NCBI GenBank assembly: GCA_021372355.1
Contig: JAJFUQ010000007.1
Coordinates: 1 to 64,000, forward strand
DNA length: 64,000 bases
Reading direction: 5' to 3'
From: Nocardiaceae bacterium
GTDB taxonomy: Bacteria > Actinomycetota > Actinomycetes > Mycobacteriales > Mycobacteriaceae
The notes beneath the pieces were generated by a model, which saw only the letters and a program-made list of their open reading frames with translations, was not told where the DNA came from and searched no databases. This document shows, one piece after another, positions 9,012 through 17,998 of this stretch. Both the position numbers and the translations under genes were made by a program. Every line of letters begins with the position of its first letter. Position 1 is the first letter of the stretch.

Positions 9012-9791
9012 TTACTTGTCGACAGTCTTGATCAGCAGCAGGTTCGCGTCGCCGTTGTGGACGACACGGTTTGCGACCGATCCCATCATGCGGGCGAAGC
9101 CGCTCATGCCGCGGTTACCCATGACCATGAGGTCGTACTTCCAGGCTGCGTTGACGAGCGCTTCCGCAGGTCCGACACCGCTCAGGACATCGCGCAGAAC
9201 TTCGATGCTCGGGTCTGCGGTACGAAGCTGCGACTCGACTTTGTCCAGGATCGCCTCGCCCGACGCGCGGTCCTTGGCGGCGGTGACGAGGAAGCAGTTG
9301 CCCTTGAGCGCGTTGCCGACCTCATATCCCTTCCGCACCGCGACAACCGAGGTGTCCGAACCATCCGTGGTCAGCCCGACCGCACCAAATGCCTGCGGGT
9401 TCTGGTGGGCGAACAGGATGTCGATCGGGCTCGAGTGCGACAGCGCGTTGGACACACTGCCGAACAGGCGCTGTGCGGGGTTTCCGAGTCCACGGGAACC
9501 GACGACGAGAAGGGCAGTCGGGTGCTCCTCCGCGATGTCGACGATCACGTCGAAGGGGTTGCCCTCACGCTCGATGGTCGAGACGTTCGAGACCTTGTAG
9601 TCGCTGGTCGCGGACGCGGCGCACGACTGGGTGACAGCCTCGGCGTTGGCCTTGCCGTCAGCGTTCTTGTACGCGGTGATGATGATCGCCGGAATGCCCA
9701 AGCGATAAGCGATGCGCGACCCGATTGCGACCGCGTTGTCCGCAGACTTCGAGCCGTCGGTGGCAATCAAAACCTCTGAATAGGCCGCCAT
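9012..9791 (-). CDS. tandem universal stress protein (UspA family)
   Basis: Two UspA domains in 259 residues. Each has the nucleotide-binding signature G-x2-G-x9-G-S/T: VVGSRGLGNPAQ...GSVSNAL near residue 97, and VMGNRGMSGFARMMGSVANRV near residue 230. The N-terminus EVLIATDGSKSA is the typical first strand and loop. Such tandem proteins bind ATP and respond to dormancy, hypoxia or starvation in mycobacteria. Start ATG 9791 is chosen because GGGAGGAAT lies just upstream and it places the first domain at residue 4; an in-frame extension to 9899 has no such support. It is divergent from the DUF445 gene. Confidence 0.88.
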   Translation of the reverse strand: MAAYSEVLIATDGSKSADNAVAIGSRIAYRLGIPAIIITAYKNADGKANAEAVTQSCAASATSDYKVSNVSTIEREGNPFDVIVDIAEEHPTALLVVGSRGLGNPAQRLFGSVSNALSHSSPIDILFAHQNPQAFGAVGLTTDGSDTSVVAVRKGYEVGNALKGNCFLVTAAKDRASGEAILDKVESQLRTADPSIEVLRDVLSGVGPAEALVNAAWKYDLMVMGNRGMSGFARMMGSVANRVVHNGDANLLLIKTVDK

Positions 9792-9998
9792 GTGGCCATT
9801 CCTCCCCGTTGACGCAGGTGAAGAGCCGAAATCCCGGCACCGATCCCGAAAGTACCAGCGGCCGTGGGGCACCGGGCCAACTTGAGAGGAAAGCTTCAAA
9901 GCTCAAACATGGAGTAACGCGACAGGGTAGAACTTAGCGGTGGCCGGCATCACACCCGGTCGGTGATCGATGTGCAAGGCGGCACGTGAGGGGCGGCG

Positions 9999-11432
9999 AT
10001 GAACCAATTAGCTCTCGAAGGATTCTTCGGGACGTTCAGCTGGACGGAATTCACCGGGTGGCCCAGGTTTGTCATCGACCTGGTCACGGTGCCGATCTTC
10101 AGCGCTATCGCGGGTCTGATCACCAACTGGACCGGCGTCATCATGCTGTTCGCTCCGGTGCGGTTCAGTGGCTTCTACACGCCCGGCGCGAAGACGATCT
10201 TCCCGTTCCTCCCTCGCATTCTTCAGGTCCTGCCGATCTGGGCGCCGGGCGGAATCGTCGGATTCCAGGGATTCATCCCGGCCCGTGCCGAGAAGATGGC
10301 GAGCCTCTGCTGTGACAAGGCTCTCCTCAAGCTCGGAAACGTCAAGGACTTCTTCCAGGAGTTGGACCCGGCGAGCATTGCGGCCAACGTCACTGTCATC
10401 GCGAAGGGCAACCTCCGCCAGATGATGGAAGAGGTCATGACCACGCAGCACCCGCAGCTGTGGAAGGACCTCTCGCCGCAGATGCGCGAGACGCTCTACA
10501 ACCGCCTCGAGGCGGATCTGCCGGCGATCGTCGACCGCACGTTCGACCAGATCGCGGACAAGATCGACCAGCTTGTCGATGCCAAGCTCATGACGGTCGG
10601 GTACCTGCGGAAGAACCCGGAAGTCCTCAAGGACATCATCTACGGCCTCGGTGCTCCGGAGCTGAAGTTCATGGTCAAGATCGGTCTGCTCGGTGCTCCG
10701 ATGGGTCTCATCCTCGCGCTGTGGCTGTCGTTCGTCCACTACTCGAGCGAGCACGCCAAGCACGGCCAGGAGTTCGGTGGCTACTACCTGAACCTCGAGT
10801 GGATGGGCTTCCTCAACACCTGGCTGCACTTCTTCCCGATGTGGCTGTGGGTGCTCCTCGGCGCCGCCCTCATCGGAATCATCGTCAACATCATTGCGAT
10901 CAAGGTCGTGTTCTTCCCCGGTATCCCGCAGCCGCGCTACAAGTACCTGTGGAAGCAGGCGCTGTTCGCCAAGCGTCAGGATCAGGCCGCGGCGGACTTC
11001 GGACACGCTCTCGCGTACAAGGTCATCACCCTGCAGAACCTGGCGAACGAGCTCCTGCACGGCCCCGCCGGCGACAAGACTCAGCAGCTGCTCAAGCACG
11101 TCGTGTCCCAGGAGATCGACAAGGTTCTCGGACCGATGAAGGCAGCTGTCCGCGTCGCCGTCGGTACCAAGGAAATGGACAGCCTGATGGAAGGCGCCGG
11201 CGCGCAGGCCATCAGCTTCGCGCCGAACCTCGCGGCCGACCTCGAGTTCAACAAGCGGCAGGCCCAGAAGCTTGACGACTTCATGACTCAGAAGCTGCGG
11301 GAACTTCCGCCGGACGAGTTCATGGACATGCTTTACTCGGCAATCGAGCAGGACGCCTGGCTGCTTTATGCCCACGGCGGTCTCCTCGGCATCGTTGTCG
11401 GTGCTGTTCACATCGCGATTTTTGGAGCGTGA
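9999..11432 (+). CDS. DUF445 family membrane protein
   Basis: This 477-residue protein has an N-terminal membrane segment with TNWTGVIMLF (about residues 25-50), a central amphipathic region rich in Leu/Asp/Lys, a second membrane block (about 220-305) that repeats the first with NIIAIKVVFFPG, and a C-terminal hydrophobic segment (GGLLGIVVGAVHIAIFG). Two N-x-I/V-A/G-I-K-type segments with a long helical body between them are typical of DUF445 (YheB/UPF0754-like) proteins. The function is unknown. The DUF4393 gene starts 6 bp later, so the two form an operon. Confidence 0.75.
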   Translation: MNQLALEGFFGTFSWTEFTGWPRFVIDLVTVPIFSAIAGLITNWTGVIMLFAPVRFSGFYTPGAKTIFPFLPRILQVLPIWAPGGIVGFQGFIPARAEKMASLCCDKALLKLGNVKDFFQELDPASIAANVTVIAKGNLRQMMEEVMTTQHPQLWKDLSPQMRETLYNRLEADLPAIVDRTFDQIADKIDQLVDAKLMTVGYLRKNPEVLKDIIYGLGAPELKFMVKIGLLGAPMGLILALWLSFVHYSSEHAKHGQEFGGYYLNLEWMGFLNTWLHFFPMWLWVLLGAALIGIIVNIIAIKVVFFPGIPQPRYKYLWKQALFAKRQDQAAADFGHALAYKVITLQNLANELLHGPAGDKTQQLLKHVVSQEIDKVLGPMKAAVRVAVGTKEMDSLMEGAGAQAISFAPNLAADLEFNKRQAQKLDDFMTQKLRELPPDEFMDMLYSAIEQDAWLLYAHGGLLGIVVGAVHIAIFGA

Positions 11433-11438
11433 CGCAAA

Positions 11439-12398
11439 ATGACCCACGCAGCGCCGGAAGGCGACGACATCACCACTGAGGCTCCCGCCCCGATCGAGCC
11501 TCCTCCGACGGCGACCTCCGCGTCTGCTGCCGAACCTCGCCAGGCGTCTTCGGGCGGCGGCGGCTTCGTCGGCGACCTCGCCCGGAGCGCTACCGGAAGC
11601 CCGAGTGACGCAGCCGGTCTCGCCAGGTTGGCCAGCACCGGCTTCATGAAGGCGATGTCCGGGTTCGCCAAGGGATCGCTCGAGCAGGCGGCGACCGCGG
11701 CTCGACAGATCAGTGAGGGCGCGCCTGTTACGCAGGTCATCGACCAGCAGATCGAGTCCGCCCGCCACAGCGCGGCGTCCTTCATGGGCATCGAAGATGC
11801 CGCTGGTCGCAAGATCATCAAGGGCACCAGCCGCAAGGAACTTCGTGCTCGCGGAACCGCGCTGATCAACCAGTCGTGGAACGCCGCAGTTCAGCCGAAG
11901 GACCAGCACCCGGCGTTCTCCCGCATCCTCGACGAGATCACCCACGACGAGGCGCGCGTGATCCGCTTCCTCGCCGCGTGTGGGTCCCAGCCGGTGGTCG
12001 ACGTCCGGACCAAGACGCCGTTCGGTGTCGGCTCGGAGCGTGTGGCCGGCGGCATCAGCATGATCTGTGAGATGGCGGGCTGCCTGTACCCGGAGCGTGA
12101 CCACGTCTACTTCGCGAACCTCAACCGTCTCGGCCTGCTGCGCTTCTCGGAGGAGCCGGTGGCGGACTTCCGCCGGTACTCACTCATCGAGTGCCAGCCG
12201 CGATGCATGGAGGCGATGGCCAAGACGAACAAGGCGACGACCGTCTACCGGTCGATCTACTTGTCGCTGTTCGGCTACCAGTTCGCCGACATCTGCTTCG
12301 AGATGGAGGGCTACGACGCCGGCGGTTGGAAGGACAACGACCGCGGTGACCGCATCATCGGTAAGGGAATCCCCGAGCTGAAGGCCAAGCACCACTAA
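11439..12398 (+). CDS. DUF4393 (Abi-alpha-like) protein
   Basis: A 319-residue soluble protein with an Ala/Pro/Thr-rich disordered N-terminus (residues 1-45), an amphipathic segment, and a C-terminal domain beginning HPAFSRILDEITHDEARVIRFL near residue 153. This last block resembles DUF4393, a family also called Abi-alpha from its similarity to abortive-infection proteins. The assignment rests on this motif pattern only. The gene follows DUF445 by 6 bp and is expected to be co-expressed. A terminator-like hairpin follows 12 bp after its stop. Confidence 0.6.
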   Translation: MTHAAPEGDDITTEAPAPIEPPPTATSASAAEPRQASSGGGGFVGDLARSATGSPSDAAGLARLASTGFMKAMSGFAKGSLEQAATAARQISEGAPVTQVIDQQIESARHSAASFMGIEDAAGRKIIKGTSRKELRARGTALINQSWNAAVQPKDQHPAFSRILDEITHDEARVIRFLAACGSQPVVDVRTKTPFGVGSERVAGGISMICEMAGCLYPERDHVYFANLNRLGLLRFSEEPVADFRRYSLIECQPRCMEAMAKTNKATTVYRSIYLSLFGYQFADICFEMEGYDAGGWKDNDRGDRIIGKGIPELKAKHH

Positions 12399-12404
12399 TT
12401 CCAT

Positions 12405-13340
12405 ATGCAGAGCCGGGCAGGTGAATCACTGAATCACGATATTGCCCGGCTTTTGCATGTCCTGGACGAGTCGGCTGCCCAGCACGCGGCGCACGCTCGG
12501 CGATTGTGGGCGGCAGTGTCGGCGCCGCCGCGGATTCAGGTGCTCGGGCGGCCGTGGGCTGGGGTTTCGACAGTCACGGCGCTGCTGGCCGATGACGGGT
12601 TCGCGGTCGTCGACGGCCCGGCCGATTGCACGCTCTACGTTCTGCCGGGTTCGTTGCGCCCGGTCGACCAAGCCGCGATCGAGCAGTTGTCGAATCCGCT
12701 GGTAGTCCTTAACAAGGCCGACGCGGTGTCGCCCGATCCGGAAGAAGTGCAGCAGGTATGCGCCGCCGTGTCACGGACGCTGCACACCACAGTCCTGCCG
12801 CTGACCGCGCACATCGCCCGTGCGGCCGTGAGCGGTGCGCAGTACGCATACCTGCGGGAGCTCGCGTCCGCTGCCGATGCCGGTTCACAGGTCGCGACGA
12901 TCGTGTCCGGAGACTCTCCGGTCCGGGCATGGGGACCGCTCGCGGTCGCGGTCGCGGTGAGTGCGCTGCGCCGGACTGCAGATCTCGATCCGATGGGTGT
13001 GCAGAAGGTCCTCGAGGCGTTCAGCGGTTTCGGTCACGTCCGCGCTGCGATTCACGAGCGTGCGGCGTGGGCGACCCGCGAACACTGCAGCGCATTTCTC
13101 GACCTGCTCGATCGTTGTGCGGCTGAGTCATCGGCTCGGGACGAGGTGGAGGACTTCCTCGCCGGACCGAAAGCGGGCGAGCTCGCGCTGCGGGCCGCGG
13201 GCTGGACGGGAGAGTCGGTCGCGGAGCTGCGGTCGCGCGCGACGCTGGGAACGGCGAGTGAGCGACGGGTGGCGCTGCGCGCTGAGCGGGCGCTCGCGCG
13301 TCGATCGGCGGATCGGGCGACGTCAGGGCTTCGAGCATGA
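12405..13340 (+). CDS. dynamin-like protein with degenerate P-loop (Rv0209-like)
   Basis: The N-terminal third has the pieces of a GTPase domain: a P-loop position IQVLGRPWAGVST (about residues 43-55) and a G4 motif NKAD (about 104-107). The P-loop lysine expected before Ser/Thr is replaced by Val, so classical GTP hydrolysis is unlikely. The rest is helical and rich in Ala, Arg and Glu. Its stop overlaps the start of the next gene (ATGA), and position upstream of pckA matches Rv0209-Rv0210 of M. tuberculosis. The first 15 codons lie inside a terminator-like hairpin; TTG 12452 is another possible start. Confidence 0.65.
   Translation: MQSRAGESLNHDIARLLHVLDESAAQHAAHARRLWAAVSAPPRIQVLGRPWAGVSTVTALLADDGFAVVDGPADCTLYVLPGSLRPVDQAAIEQLSNPLVVLNKADAVSPDPEEVQQVCAAVSRTLHTTVLPLTAHIARAAVSGAQYAYLRELASAADAGSQVATIVSGDSPVRAWGPLAVAVAVSALRRTADLDPMGVQKVLEAFSGFGHVRAAIHERAAWATREHCSAFLDLLDRCAAESSARDEVEDFLAGPKAGELALRAAGWTGESVAELRSRATLGTASERRVALRAERALARRSADRATSGLRA
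12411..12451 (+). terminator. hairpin with T-tract after the DUF445-DUF4393 pair
   Basis: AGCCGGGCA (12411-12419) pairs perfectly with TGCCCGGCT (12443-12451) across a 23-nt loop and is followed by TTT. It lies just after the DUF4393 stop and inside the drawn 5' end of the next gene. The long loop makes it weaker than a classic terminator. Confidence 0.5.
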
Positions 13341-14698
13341 CCGTGGAGCTGTCCGATCTGCTCGCTCGCTGGCACCCCCAGGGCCTCGCTCGCCTCGCCG
13401 GAGCGGGCACCGGGCGGCTCGTCACCGTGCGTGGGCCGGCCGGGGCAGGCGCATCGGCCCTGGGCGCCGAGCTCAACGAAGTCGACGGCATCGACTGCAC
13501 GGAAGCGGCGGCCGATGTCGTCGTCTGCGTGGTGGACGCTGCCGCACCGATCACCGATGACGAGCTCGCCGAACTCGTGGGTCTGGCCGCCGGCGGGCAG
13601 TCGATCGTCGTCGCGGTCAACAAGATCGACGTGCACCCCGAGTGGAAGTCGTCACTGGCCGCCACCGCGGCCCGCGTCGCCCGCGTCGACCCCCAGATTC
13701 CCGTCGTGGGTGTTTCGGCGTTGCTCGCGCAGCTGGCCCGGCAAACCAAGACGGACCTGCCCAGCGGGCTGGCCGGCCTGGTGAAGGAGATCGCGACGGC
13801 CGCCTCGCTCGCCGGGGACCGGGTACTTCCGGTCGTCGTCGCGGAGGCGATTGCGAACGTCGAGCGGGAAATCGGGCGTACGCAGGAGACCGAGTCCGGC
13901 CTGCGGGGCCGCCGCATCGATCTCGTCGGGCAGCGCGACGGTGGCCGGGCCGCGGTGTTGGCGGCCGCGAAGGCCAAGATCCAGCTGGCTCGGGTCGGTC
14001 TGCTGCACGACGTCAACGACGCGATCCGCGCTGCGGGACAGCGGCTTCGACACCGGATCGACCGCGCGAGCGCGAAGGAACTGCGCGCCGGCGAGCAGTT
14101 GGCGTCCGAGTGTGCCGACGAACTGCTGGCGGAGGTGCATCGGCGGGCCCATGAGCGGCTCGCTCCATTGGGTGCCCGCGACCTCGACCTGTCGACGGTT
14201 CGCATGCCGGAACCGCCGCACAGCCGGAATCGGGGTGCGGAGGACGGCTTGATGGTCGTGCTGGGTGCATCCGCCGGGTTCGGCATCGGCCGGCTGGCCG
14301 TCGCGCCCCTGTCGCTGGTGCCCGCAGCGGATATCGCATCGATGCCGGTCGCGCTGGGACTCGGTGGGGCGGTCGCGTGGTGGTTCGTCCGGATGCGCTC
14401 CCTCGGTGCGGACCGAATGCACGTTCGGGCCTGGGCGACCGATGCCTTGGCGTCGATGAAGTCACAGCTCGAGCAGATCGTTCACGCCCGTCTGGTGGAG
14501 CTCGAAACCACCTTGGCGAGCGAGGCGATGGCATCGAGTACCCGGCAGGCGGTGGCGGTCGACCAGGAGTTGGCGCACGTCGAAGCGGAGCTCCGGCGGC
14601 AGCTTCCGCTGCTGTCCGAACGTCGAGTGCAGCTCACCAACGATCTCGCGGCGCTGCGCCGAGCGGGATCCGGAAGTTGCATGCTCCCGGAGAGCTAG
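13337..14698 (+). CDS. dynamin-like membrane protein with degenerate P-loop (Rv0210-like)
   Basis: A 453-residue partner of the preceding protein, coupled by an ATGA overlap. The P-loop position reads VRGPAGAGAS (about residues 30-39), with Ala instead of the catalytic Lys. NKID (about 94-97) is kept. A helical Arg/Glu-rich middle is followed by two membrane segments (GLMVVLGASAGFGIGRL and a stretch ending WWFVRM, about residues 305-355) and a coiled-coil tail (residues 370-440). GTPase-like head, paired membrane segments and coiled coil resemble bacterial dynamin-like pairs. With both heads lacking Lys, a nucleotide-independent scaffold is possible. Confidence 0.65.
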   Translation: MTVELSDLLARWHPQGLARLAGAGTGRLVTVRGPAGAGASALGAELNEVDGIDCTEAAADVVVCVVDAAAPITDDELAELVGLAAGGQSIVVAVNKIDVHPEWKSSLAATAARVARVDPQIPVVGVSALLAQLARQTKTDLPSGLAGLVKEIATAASLAGDRVLPVVVAEAIANVEREIGRTQETESGLRGRRIDLVGQRDGGRAAVLAAAKAKIQLARVGLLHDVNDAIRAAGQRLRHRIDRASAKELRAGEQLASECADELLAEVHRRAHERLAPLGARDLDLSTVRMPEPPHSRNRGAEDGLMVVLGASAGFGIGRLAVAPLSLVPAADIASMPVALGLGGAVAWWFVRMRSLGADRMHVRAWATDALASMKSQLEQIVHARLVELETTLASEAMASSTRQAVAVDQELAHVEAELRRQLPLLSERRVQLTNDLAALRRAGSGSCMLPES

Positions 14699-14711
14699 GG
14701 AAAATCGCGAC

Positions 14712-15038
14712 ATGCCCGCCGAAGAGTTCCTCCACCCGACCTCGCACGACGATGCGATCGCGTCGGCGATCGGCGATGGCTATCTCGACGCCGGGCCCCT
14801 CGACATGGATCACGCGACGATCGACGTCGACGGTGACGGCATTCTCGATACGGTCGTCGGTTCGCTTCATATCGGCCACGAAGCCGCGATGTTCGTGGCG
14901 ACGGATACCGATCAGGATGGGACCGCCGATACCCTCAAGATCGTCGGCGGAAACGGTGAGTTCTCGTCTTTCGAATATGAGGCGGATGCCACAGGACACC
15001 GTTGGCACGAGGTCGACCGGGGTAAACTCGCAGAGTAA
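14712..15038 (+). CDS. small acidic protein with two calcium-loop-like repeats
   Basis: A 108-residue acidic protein with two Asp-rich loops, DVDGDGILDTV (about residue 40) and DTDQDGTADTL (about 67). These match the DxDxDG pattern of calcium-binding EF-hand or FG-GAP-type loops. There is no signal peptide or membrane segment. It starts 13 bp after the dynamin-like gene and ends in a terminator, so it is the last gene of that transcript. It may belong to the DUF6802 group of actinobacterial proteins, but that name is from memory and unverified. Confidence 0.65.
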   Translation: MPAEEFLHPTSHDDAIASAIGDGYLDAGPLDMDHATIDVDGDGILDTVVGSLHIGHEAAMFVATDTDQDGTADTLKIVGGNGEFSSFEYEADATGHRWHEVDRGKLAE

Positions 15039-15074
15039 CCGCGCCATTCCCGCCATTCGGGAATCGGCGCGGTT
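15037..15074 (+). terminator. terminator after the acidic repeat protein
   Basis: Arms of 16 and 17 bases (left AACCGCGCCATTCCCG) pair completely apart from one bulged C, around a 5-nt loop, starting within the stop codon. No strong T-tract follows. Confidence 0.65.
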
Positions 15075-15111
15075 GAAATCAATCACAAAGTTGTGCCGTG
15101 GTCGGATGCTG

Positions 15112-15151
15112 TAAATAGACCGCTCAGGGTTACTCTCCACTGAGTTAACCC
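15112..15151 (+). promoter_or_regulatory. candidate pckA promoter -10 and inverted repeat
   Basis: TAAATA at 15112-15117 could be a -10 box with TTGTGC or GTTGTG about 15-16 bp upstream. Just downstream, GGGTTACTC (15127-15135) faces GAGTTAACCC (15142-15151), an inverted repeat with one extra base, about 62 bp before the pckA start. Its position suits a transcriptional operator or a leader hairpin. No regulator can be named. Confidence 0.35.
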
Positions 15152-15213
15152 CGTGTCGTTCAAGCGGAGTTTCCGCACCATCCTTCCGCGTCACGAAAGT
15201 GTAGGAGAGTTTC

Positions 15214-17022
15214 ATGACCTCAGCGACCGTCCAAACACCGCCGACGCAGCACGCTGAGCTGCTCGCCTGGGTCCAGGAAGTCGCTGAACTGACCCAACCG
15301 GACGCGATCGTATGGTCTGACGGTTCCGACGAAGAATGGGACCGCCTGACTGCCAAGCTCGTCGCCGCGGGCACGTTCCAGAAGCTCGACGAGGCGAAGA
15401 AGCCGAACTCGTTCCTGGCGCTCTCGGACCCGTCGGACGTCGCCCGTGTCGAGTCGCGCACGTACATCTGCTCGGAGCGTGAAGAGGACGCCGGCCCGAC
15501 CAACAACTGGGTCGCCCCCGATGAGATGCGCGCCACGATGACGCCGCTGTACCGCGGCTGCATGAAGGGCCGCACGATGTACGTGGTCCCGTTCTGCATG
15601 GGCCCGCTCGGTGCCGACGACCCGAAGCTCGGTGTCGAGATCACCGACTCGGAGTACGTCGTCGTCTCGATGCGTGTCATGACCCGTGCGGGTGCGGCCG
15701 CCCTCGCGGCGCTCGGCACCGACCGTCCGTTCGTCAAGGCACTGCACTCGGTCGGCGCTCCGCTCGCCGACGGTCAGGCCGACGTTCCGTGGCCGTGCAA
15801 CGACACGAAGTACATCACCCACTTCCCGGAGACCCGCGAGATCTGGAGCTACGGCTCGGGCTACGGCGGAAACGCGCTCCTCGGCAAGAAGTGCTACTCG
15901 CTGCGTATCGCTTCGGCGATGGCACACGACGAGGGCTGGCTCGCCGAGCACATGCTGATCCTCAAGCTCATCTCCCCGGAGAACAAGAACTACTACATCG
16001 CCGCAGCGTTCCCGTCGGCGTGCGGTAAGACCAACCTCGCGATGATCCAGCCGACCATTCCGGGCTGGCGTGCCGAAACCCTCGGTGACGACATCGCGTG
16101 GATGCGCTTCGGCAAGGATGGCCGCCTGTACGCCGTCAACCCGGAGTTCGGCTTCTTCGGTGTCGCGCCGGGTACCAACCACCACTCGAACCCGAACGCC
16201 ATGGCGACGATCGACGCCGGCAACACGGTCTTCACCAACGTCGCCAAGACCGACGACAACGACGTGTGGTGGGAAGGCCTCGAGGGCAAGCCGGAGCACC
16301 TGATCGACTGGCTCGGCAACGACTGGACCCAGGAGTCCGGGACGAACGCCGCCCACCCGAACTCGCGCTACTGCACCCCGATGTCGCAGTGCCCGACGCT
16401 CGCTCCCGAGTGGGACGACCCGCAGGGTGTGCCGATCTCGGCGATTCTGTTCGGTGGCCGTCGCAAGACCACGGTTCCGCTCGTCAACGAGTCGCTGAGC
16501 TGGCAGCACGGTGTCTTCATGGGTGCCACCATGAGCTCGGAGCAGACCGCGGCCGCAGAAGGCCAGGTCGGCTCGGTCCGCCGCGACCCGATGGCGATGA
16601 TCCCGTTCCTCGGCTACCACGTGGGTGACTACATCAACCACTGGATCAACATCGGCAAGAACGCCGACGAGAGCAAGCTGCCGAAGATCTTCTACGTGAA
16701 CTGGTTCCGTCGTGGCGACGACGGCCGCTTCCTGTGGCCTGGATTCGGTGAGAACAGCCGCGTCCTCGAGTGGATCGCCGGCCGTATCGAAGGCACCGCG
16801 ACCGGTGAGACGACCCCGATCGGCACGGTCCCGACGCCCGACGAAATCGACATCCAGGGTCTGGACGTCGACCTCGCCGACGTCGCGGAAGCGCTGAAGG
16901 TCGACGCCGACGAGTGGAAGGCCGAGATCCCGCTCATCGAGGAGTGGTTCGAGTTCATCGGCGACAAGCTGCCGTCGGGCATCCGCGACGAGTTCGAGGC
17001 ACTCAAGCAGCGCCTGGGCTAG
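15214..17022 (+). CDS. pckA: phosphoenolpyruvate carboxykinase, GTP-dependent
   Basis: Converts oxaloacetate and GTP to phosphoenolpyruvate, CO2 and GDP, the first committed step of gluconeogenesis. At 602 residues it has the length of the GTP-type enzyme. The kinase-1 loop FPSACGKTN is near residue 270, preceded by the substrate segment [10 protein letters not shown]. The kinase-2 region GDDIAWM lies about 20 residues later. The Arg-rich [11 protein letters not shown] segment and the catalytic lid follow. The start ATG 15214 has AGGAGAG just upstream. The same gene follows the Rv0209/Rv0210 pair region in mycobacteria. Confidence 0.97.
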   Translation: MTSATVQTPPTQHAELLAWVQEVAELTQPDAIVWSDGSDEEWDRLTAKLVAAGTFQKLDEAKKPNSFLALSDPSDVARVESRTYICSEREEDAGPTNNWVAPDEMRATMTPLYRGCMKGRTMYVVPFCMGPLGADDPKLGVEITDSEYVVVSMRVMTRAGAAALAALGTDRPFVKALHSVGAPLADGQADVPWPCNDTKYITHFPETREIWSYGSGYGGNALLGKKCYSLRIASAMAHDEGWLAEHMLILKLISPENKNYYIAAAFPSACGKTNLAMIQPTIPGWRAETLGDDIAWMRFGKDGRLYAVNPEFGFFGVAPGTNHHSNPNAMATIDAGNTVFTNVAKTDDNDVWWEGLEGKPEHLIDWLGNDWTQESGTNAAHPNSRYCTPMSQCPTLAPEWDDPQGVPISAILFGGRRKTTVPLVNESLSWQHGVFMGATMSSEQTAAAEGQVGSVRRDPMAMIPFLGYHVGDYINHWINIGKNADESKLPKIFYVNWFRRGDDGRFLWPGFGENSRVLEWIAGRIEGTATGETTPIGTVPTPDEIDIQGLDVDLADVAEALKVDADEWKAEIPLIEEWFEFIGDKLPSGIRDEFEALKQRLG

Positions 17023-17036
17023 GTCTCTGAACGATT

Positions 17037-17075
17037 GTGGGCGCCCCACCGTACTCAGTGCGGTGGAGCGCCCAC
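17037..17075. terminator. bidirectional terminator between pckA and methyltransferase gene
   Basis: GTGGGCGCCCCACCG (17037-17051) pairs with CGGTGGAGCGCCCAC (17061-17075) with one mismatch and a 9-nt loop. TTTCC follows on the plus strand. It separates convergent genes. Confidence 0.75.
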
Positions 17076-17082
17076 TTTCCGT

Positions 17083-17856
17083 TTAGCGCTTCGGGCGCAA
17101 CACCAGCACGAGGTTGGCGGTGAAGAGTTCGCGAAGTACCGGCACCTTCACCACCCACCACGCCCACGACGGGTTGTACCGCGGGAACGCTGCCGCCAGT
17201 TCCGCGCCTTCGTACGACCGGGCCCACTTAAGTCCGGACTTCACCGACATCGGGAACAGCGACTCCCCGTACCGGTTCTTCGGCTCCTTGCCCATCTTGC
17301 GCGCGTAGCGACGAGCGGCGAACTCACCGCCGAAGTAGTGCCATCGTCCGGTTTCGTGCCCGCCGAACGGCGACAGCCACACGGTGTACGAGTAGACGAC
17401 GAGGCCGTCTTCCTTGGTCACGCGAACCATTTCCTCGGCCATGTCCCACGGATTCGGGACATGCTCGGCGACGTTCGACGACAGGCACACGTCGACGGTC
17501 GAGTCGGCGAAAGGAAGTTCGAGCCCCGACCCTTGCACCCGGATTCCGGGCGAATCTGCGGCCTTCTCGAGTTCGCCGCGGTCGGGTTCGATAACGATGT
17601 ACGACGCTCCGGCCGACGTGAACTGTTCCGCGAAGTACCCCGGACCGCCGCCCACATCGACGATCTTGCGGCCGGTGAGATCGTTTCCGGAGCCGTCGAG
17701 GTAGAGGTCCGCGCACATGGCCGCGGTGTCTTCGGCGAGTGCTCCGTAGAAGATATGCGGTTGCGGCTGTTCGTATTTGAACTTCGCCAGCAAACCGAAG
17801 GAGCGACGAAGAGTGGCCCGGCGGGCGAACGTCTGCGTCCTGCATCGTCTTCTCAC
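17083..17856 (-). CDS. class I SAM-dependent methyltransferase, Rv0224c-like
   Basis: A 257-residue methyltransferase with motif I IVDVGGGPGYFAEQF (about residues 65-79), an acidic IVIEPD end of strand 2, and motif III/IV around VCLSSNVAEHVPNPW (about 125-139), typical of methyltransferase domain family 11. The substrate is unknown; its place between pckA and a cell-envelope glycosyltransferase matches Rv0224c-Rv0225 and suggests an envelope or lipid substrate. The Arg-rich first 18 residues may not be native; a start nearer residue 20 is possible. Confidence 0.82.
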   Translation of the reverse strand: MRRRCRTQTFARRATLRRSFGLLAKFKYEQPQPHIFYGALAEDTAAMCADLYLDGSGNDLTGRKIVDVGGGPGYFAEQFTSAGASYIVIEPDRGELEKAADSPGIRVQGSGLELPFADSTVDVCLSSNVAEHVPNPWDMAEEMVRVTKEDGLVVYSYTVWLSPFGGHETGRWHYFGGEFAARRYARKMGKEPKNRYGESLFPMSVKSGLKWARSYEGAELAAAFPRYNPSWAWWVVKVPVLRELFTANLVLVLRPKR

Positions 17857-17998
17857 GTCACGACCCTAGCGCGTGTCACACGCAGGCCCGATCGGGCGAT
17901 GAACTACTGAGGAGACGCTGAGGGCGGCCTGCGCCGGAGCTGAGCCGCGCAATCACCCCGCTATCCTGGGAAGTCGATCGACCCTGAGGAGCCCGGCT

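Noticed and set aside
10008..12104. 698-codon open frame on the minus strand antisense to DUF445/DUF4393
   Set aside because: Arg/Asp/Glu/Leu-rich translation without family motifs; a shadow caused by high GC codon use of the plus-strand genes.
15220..17049. 609-codon minus-strand frame opposite pckA
   Set aside because: Complete overlap with a certain pckA gene and shadow-like composition (Arg, Val, Asp, Glu).
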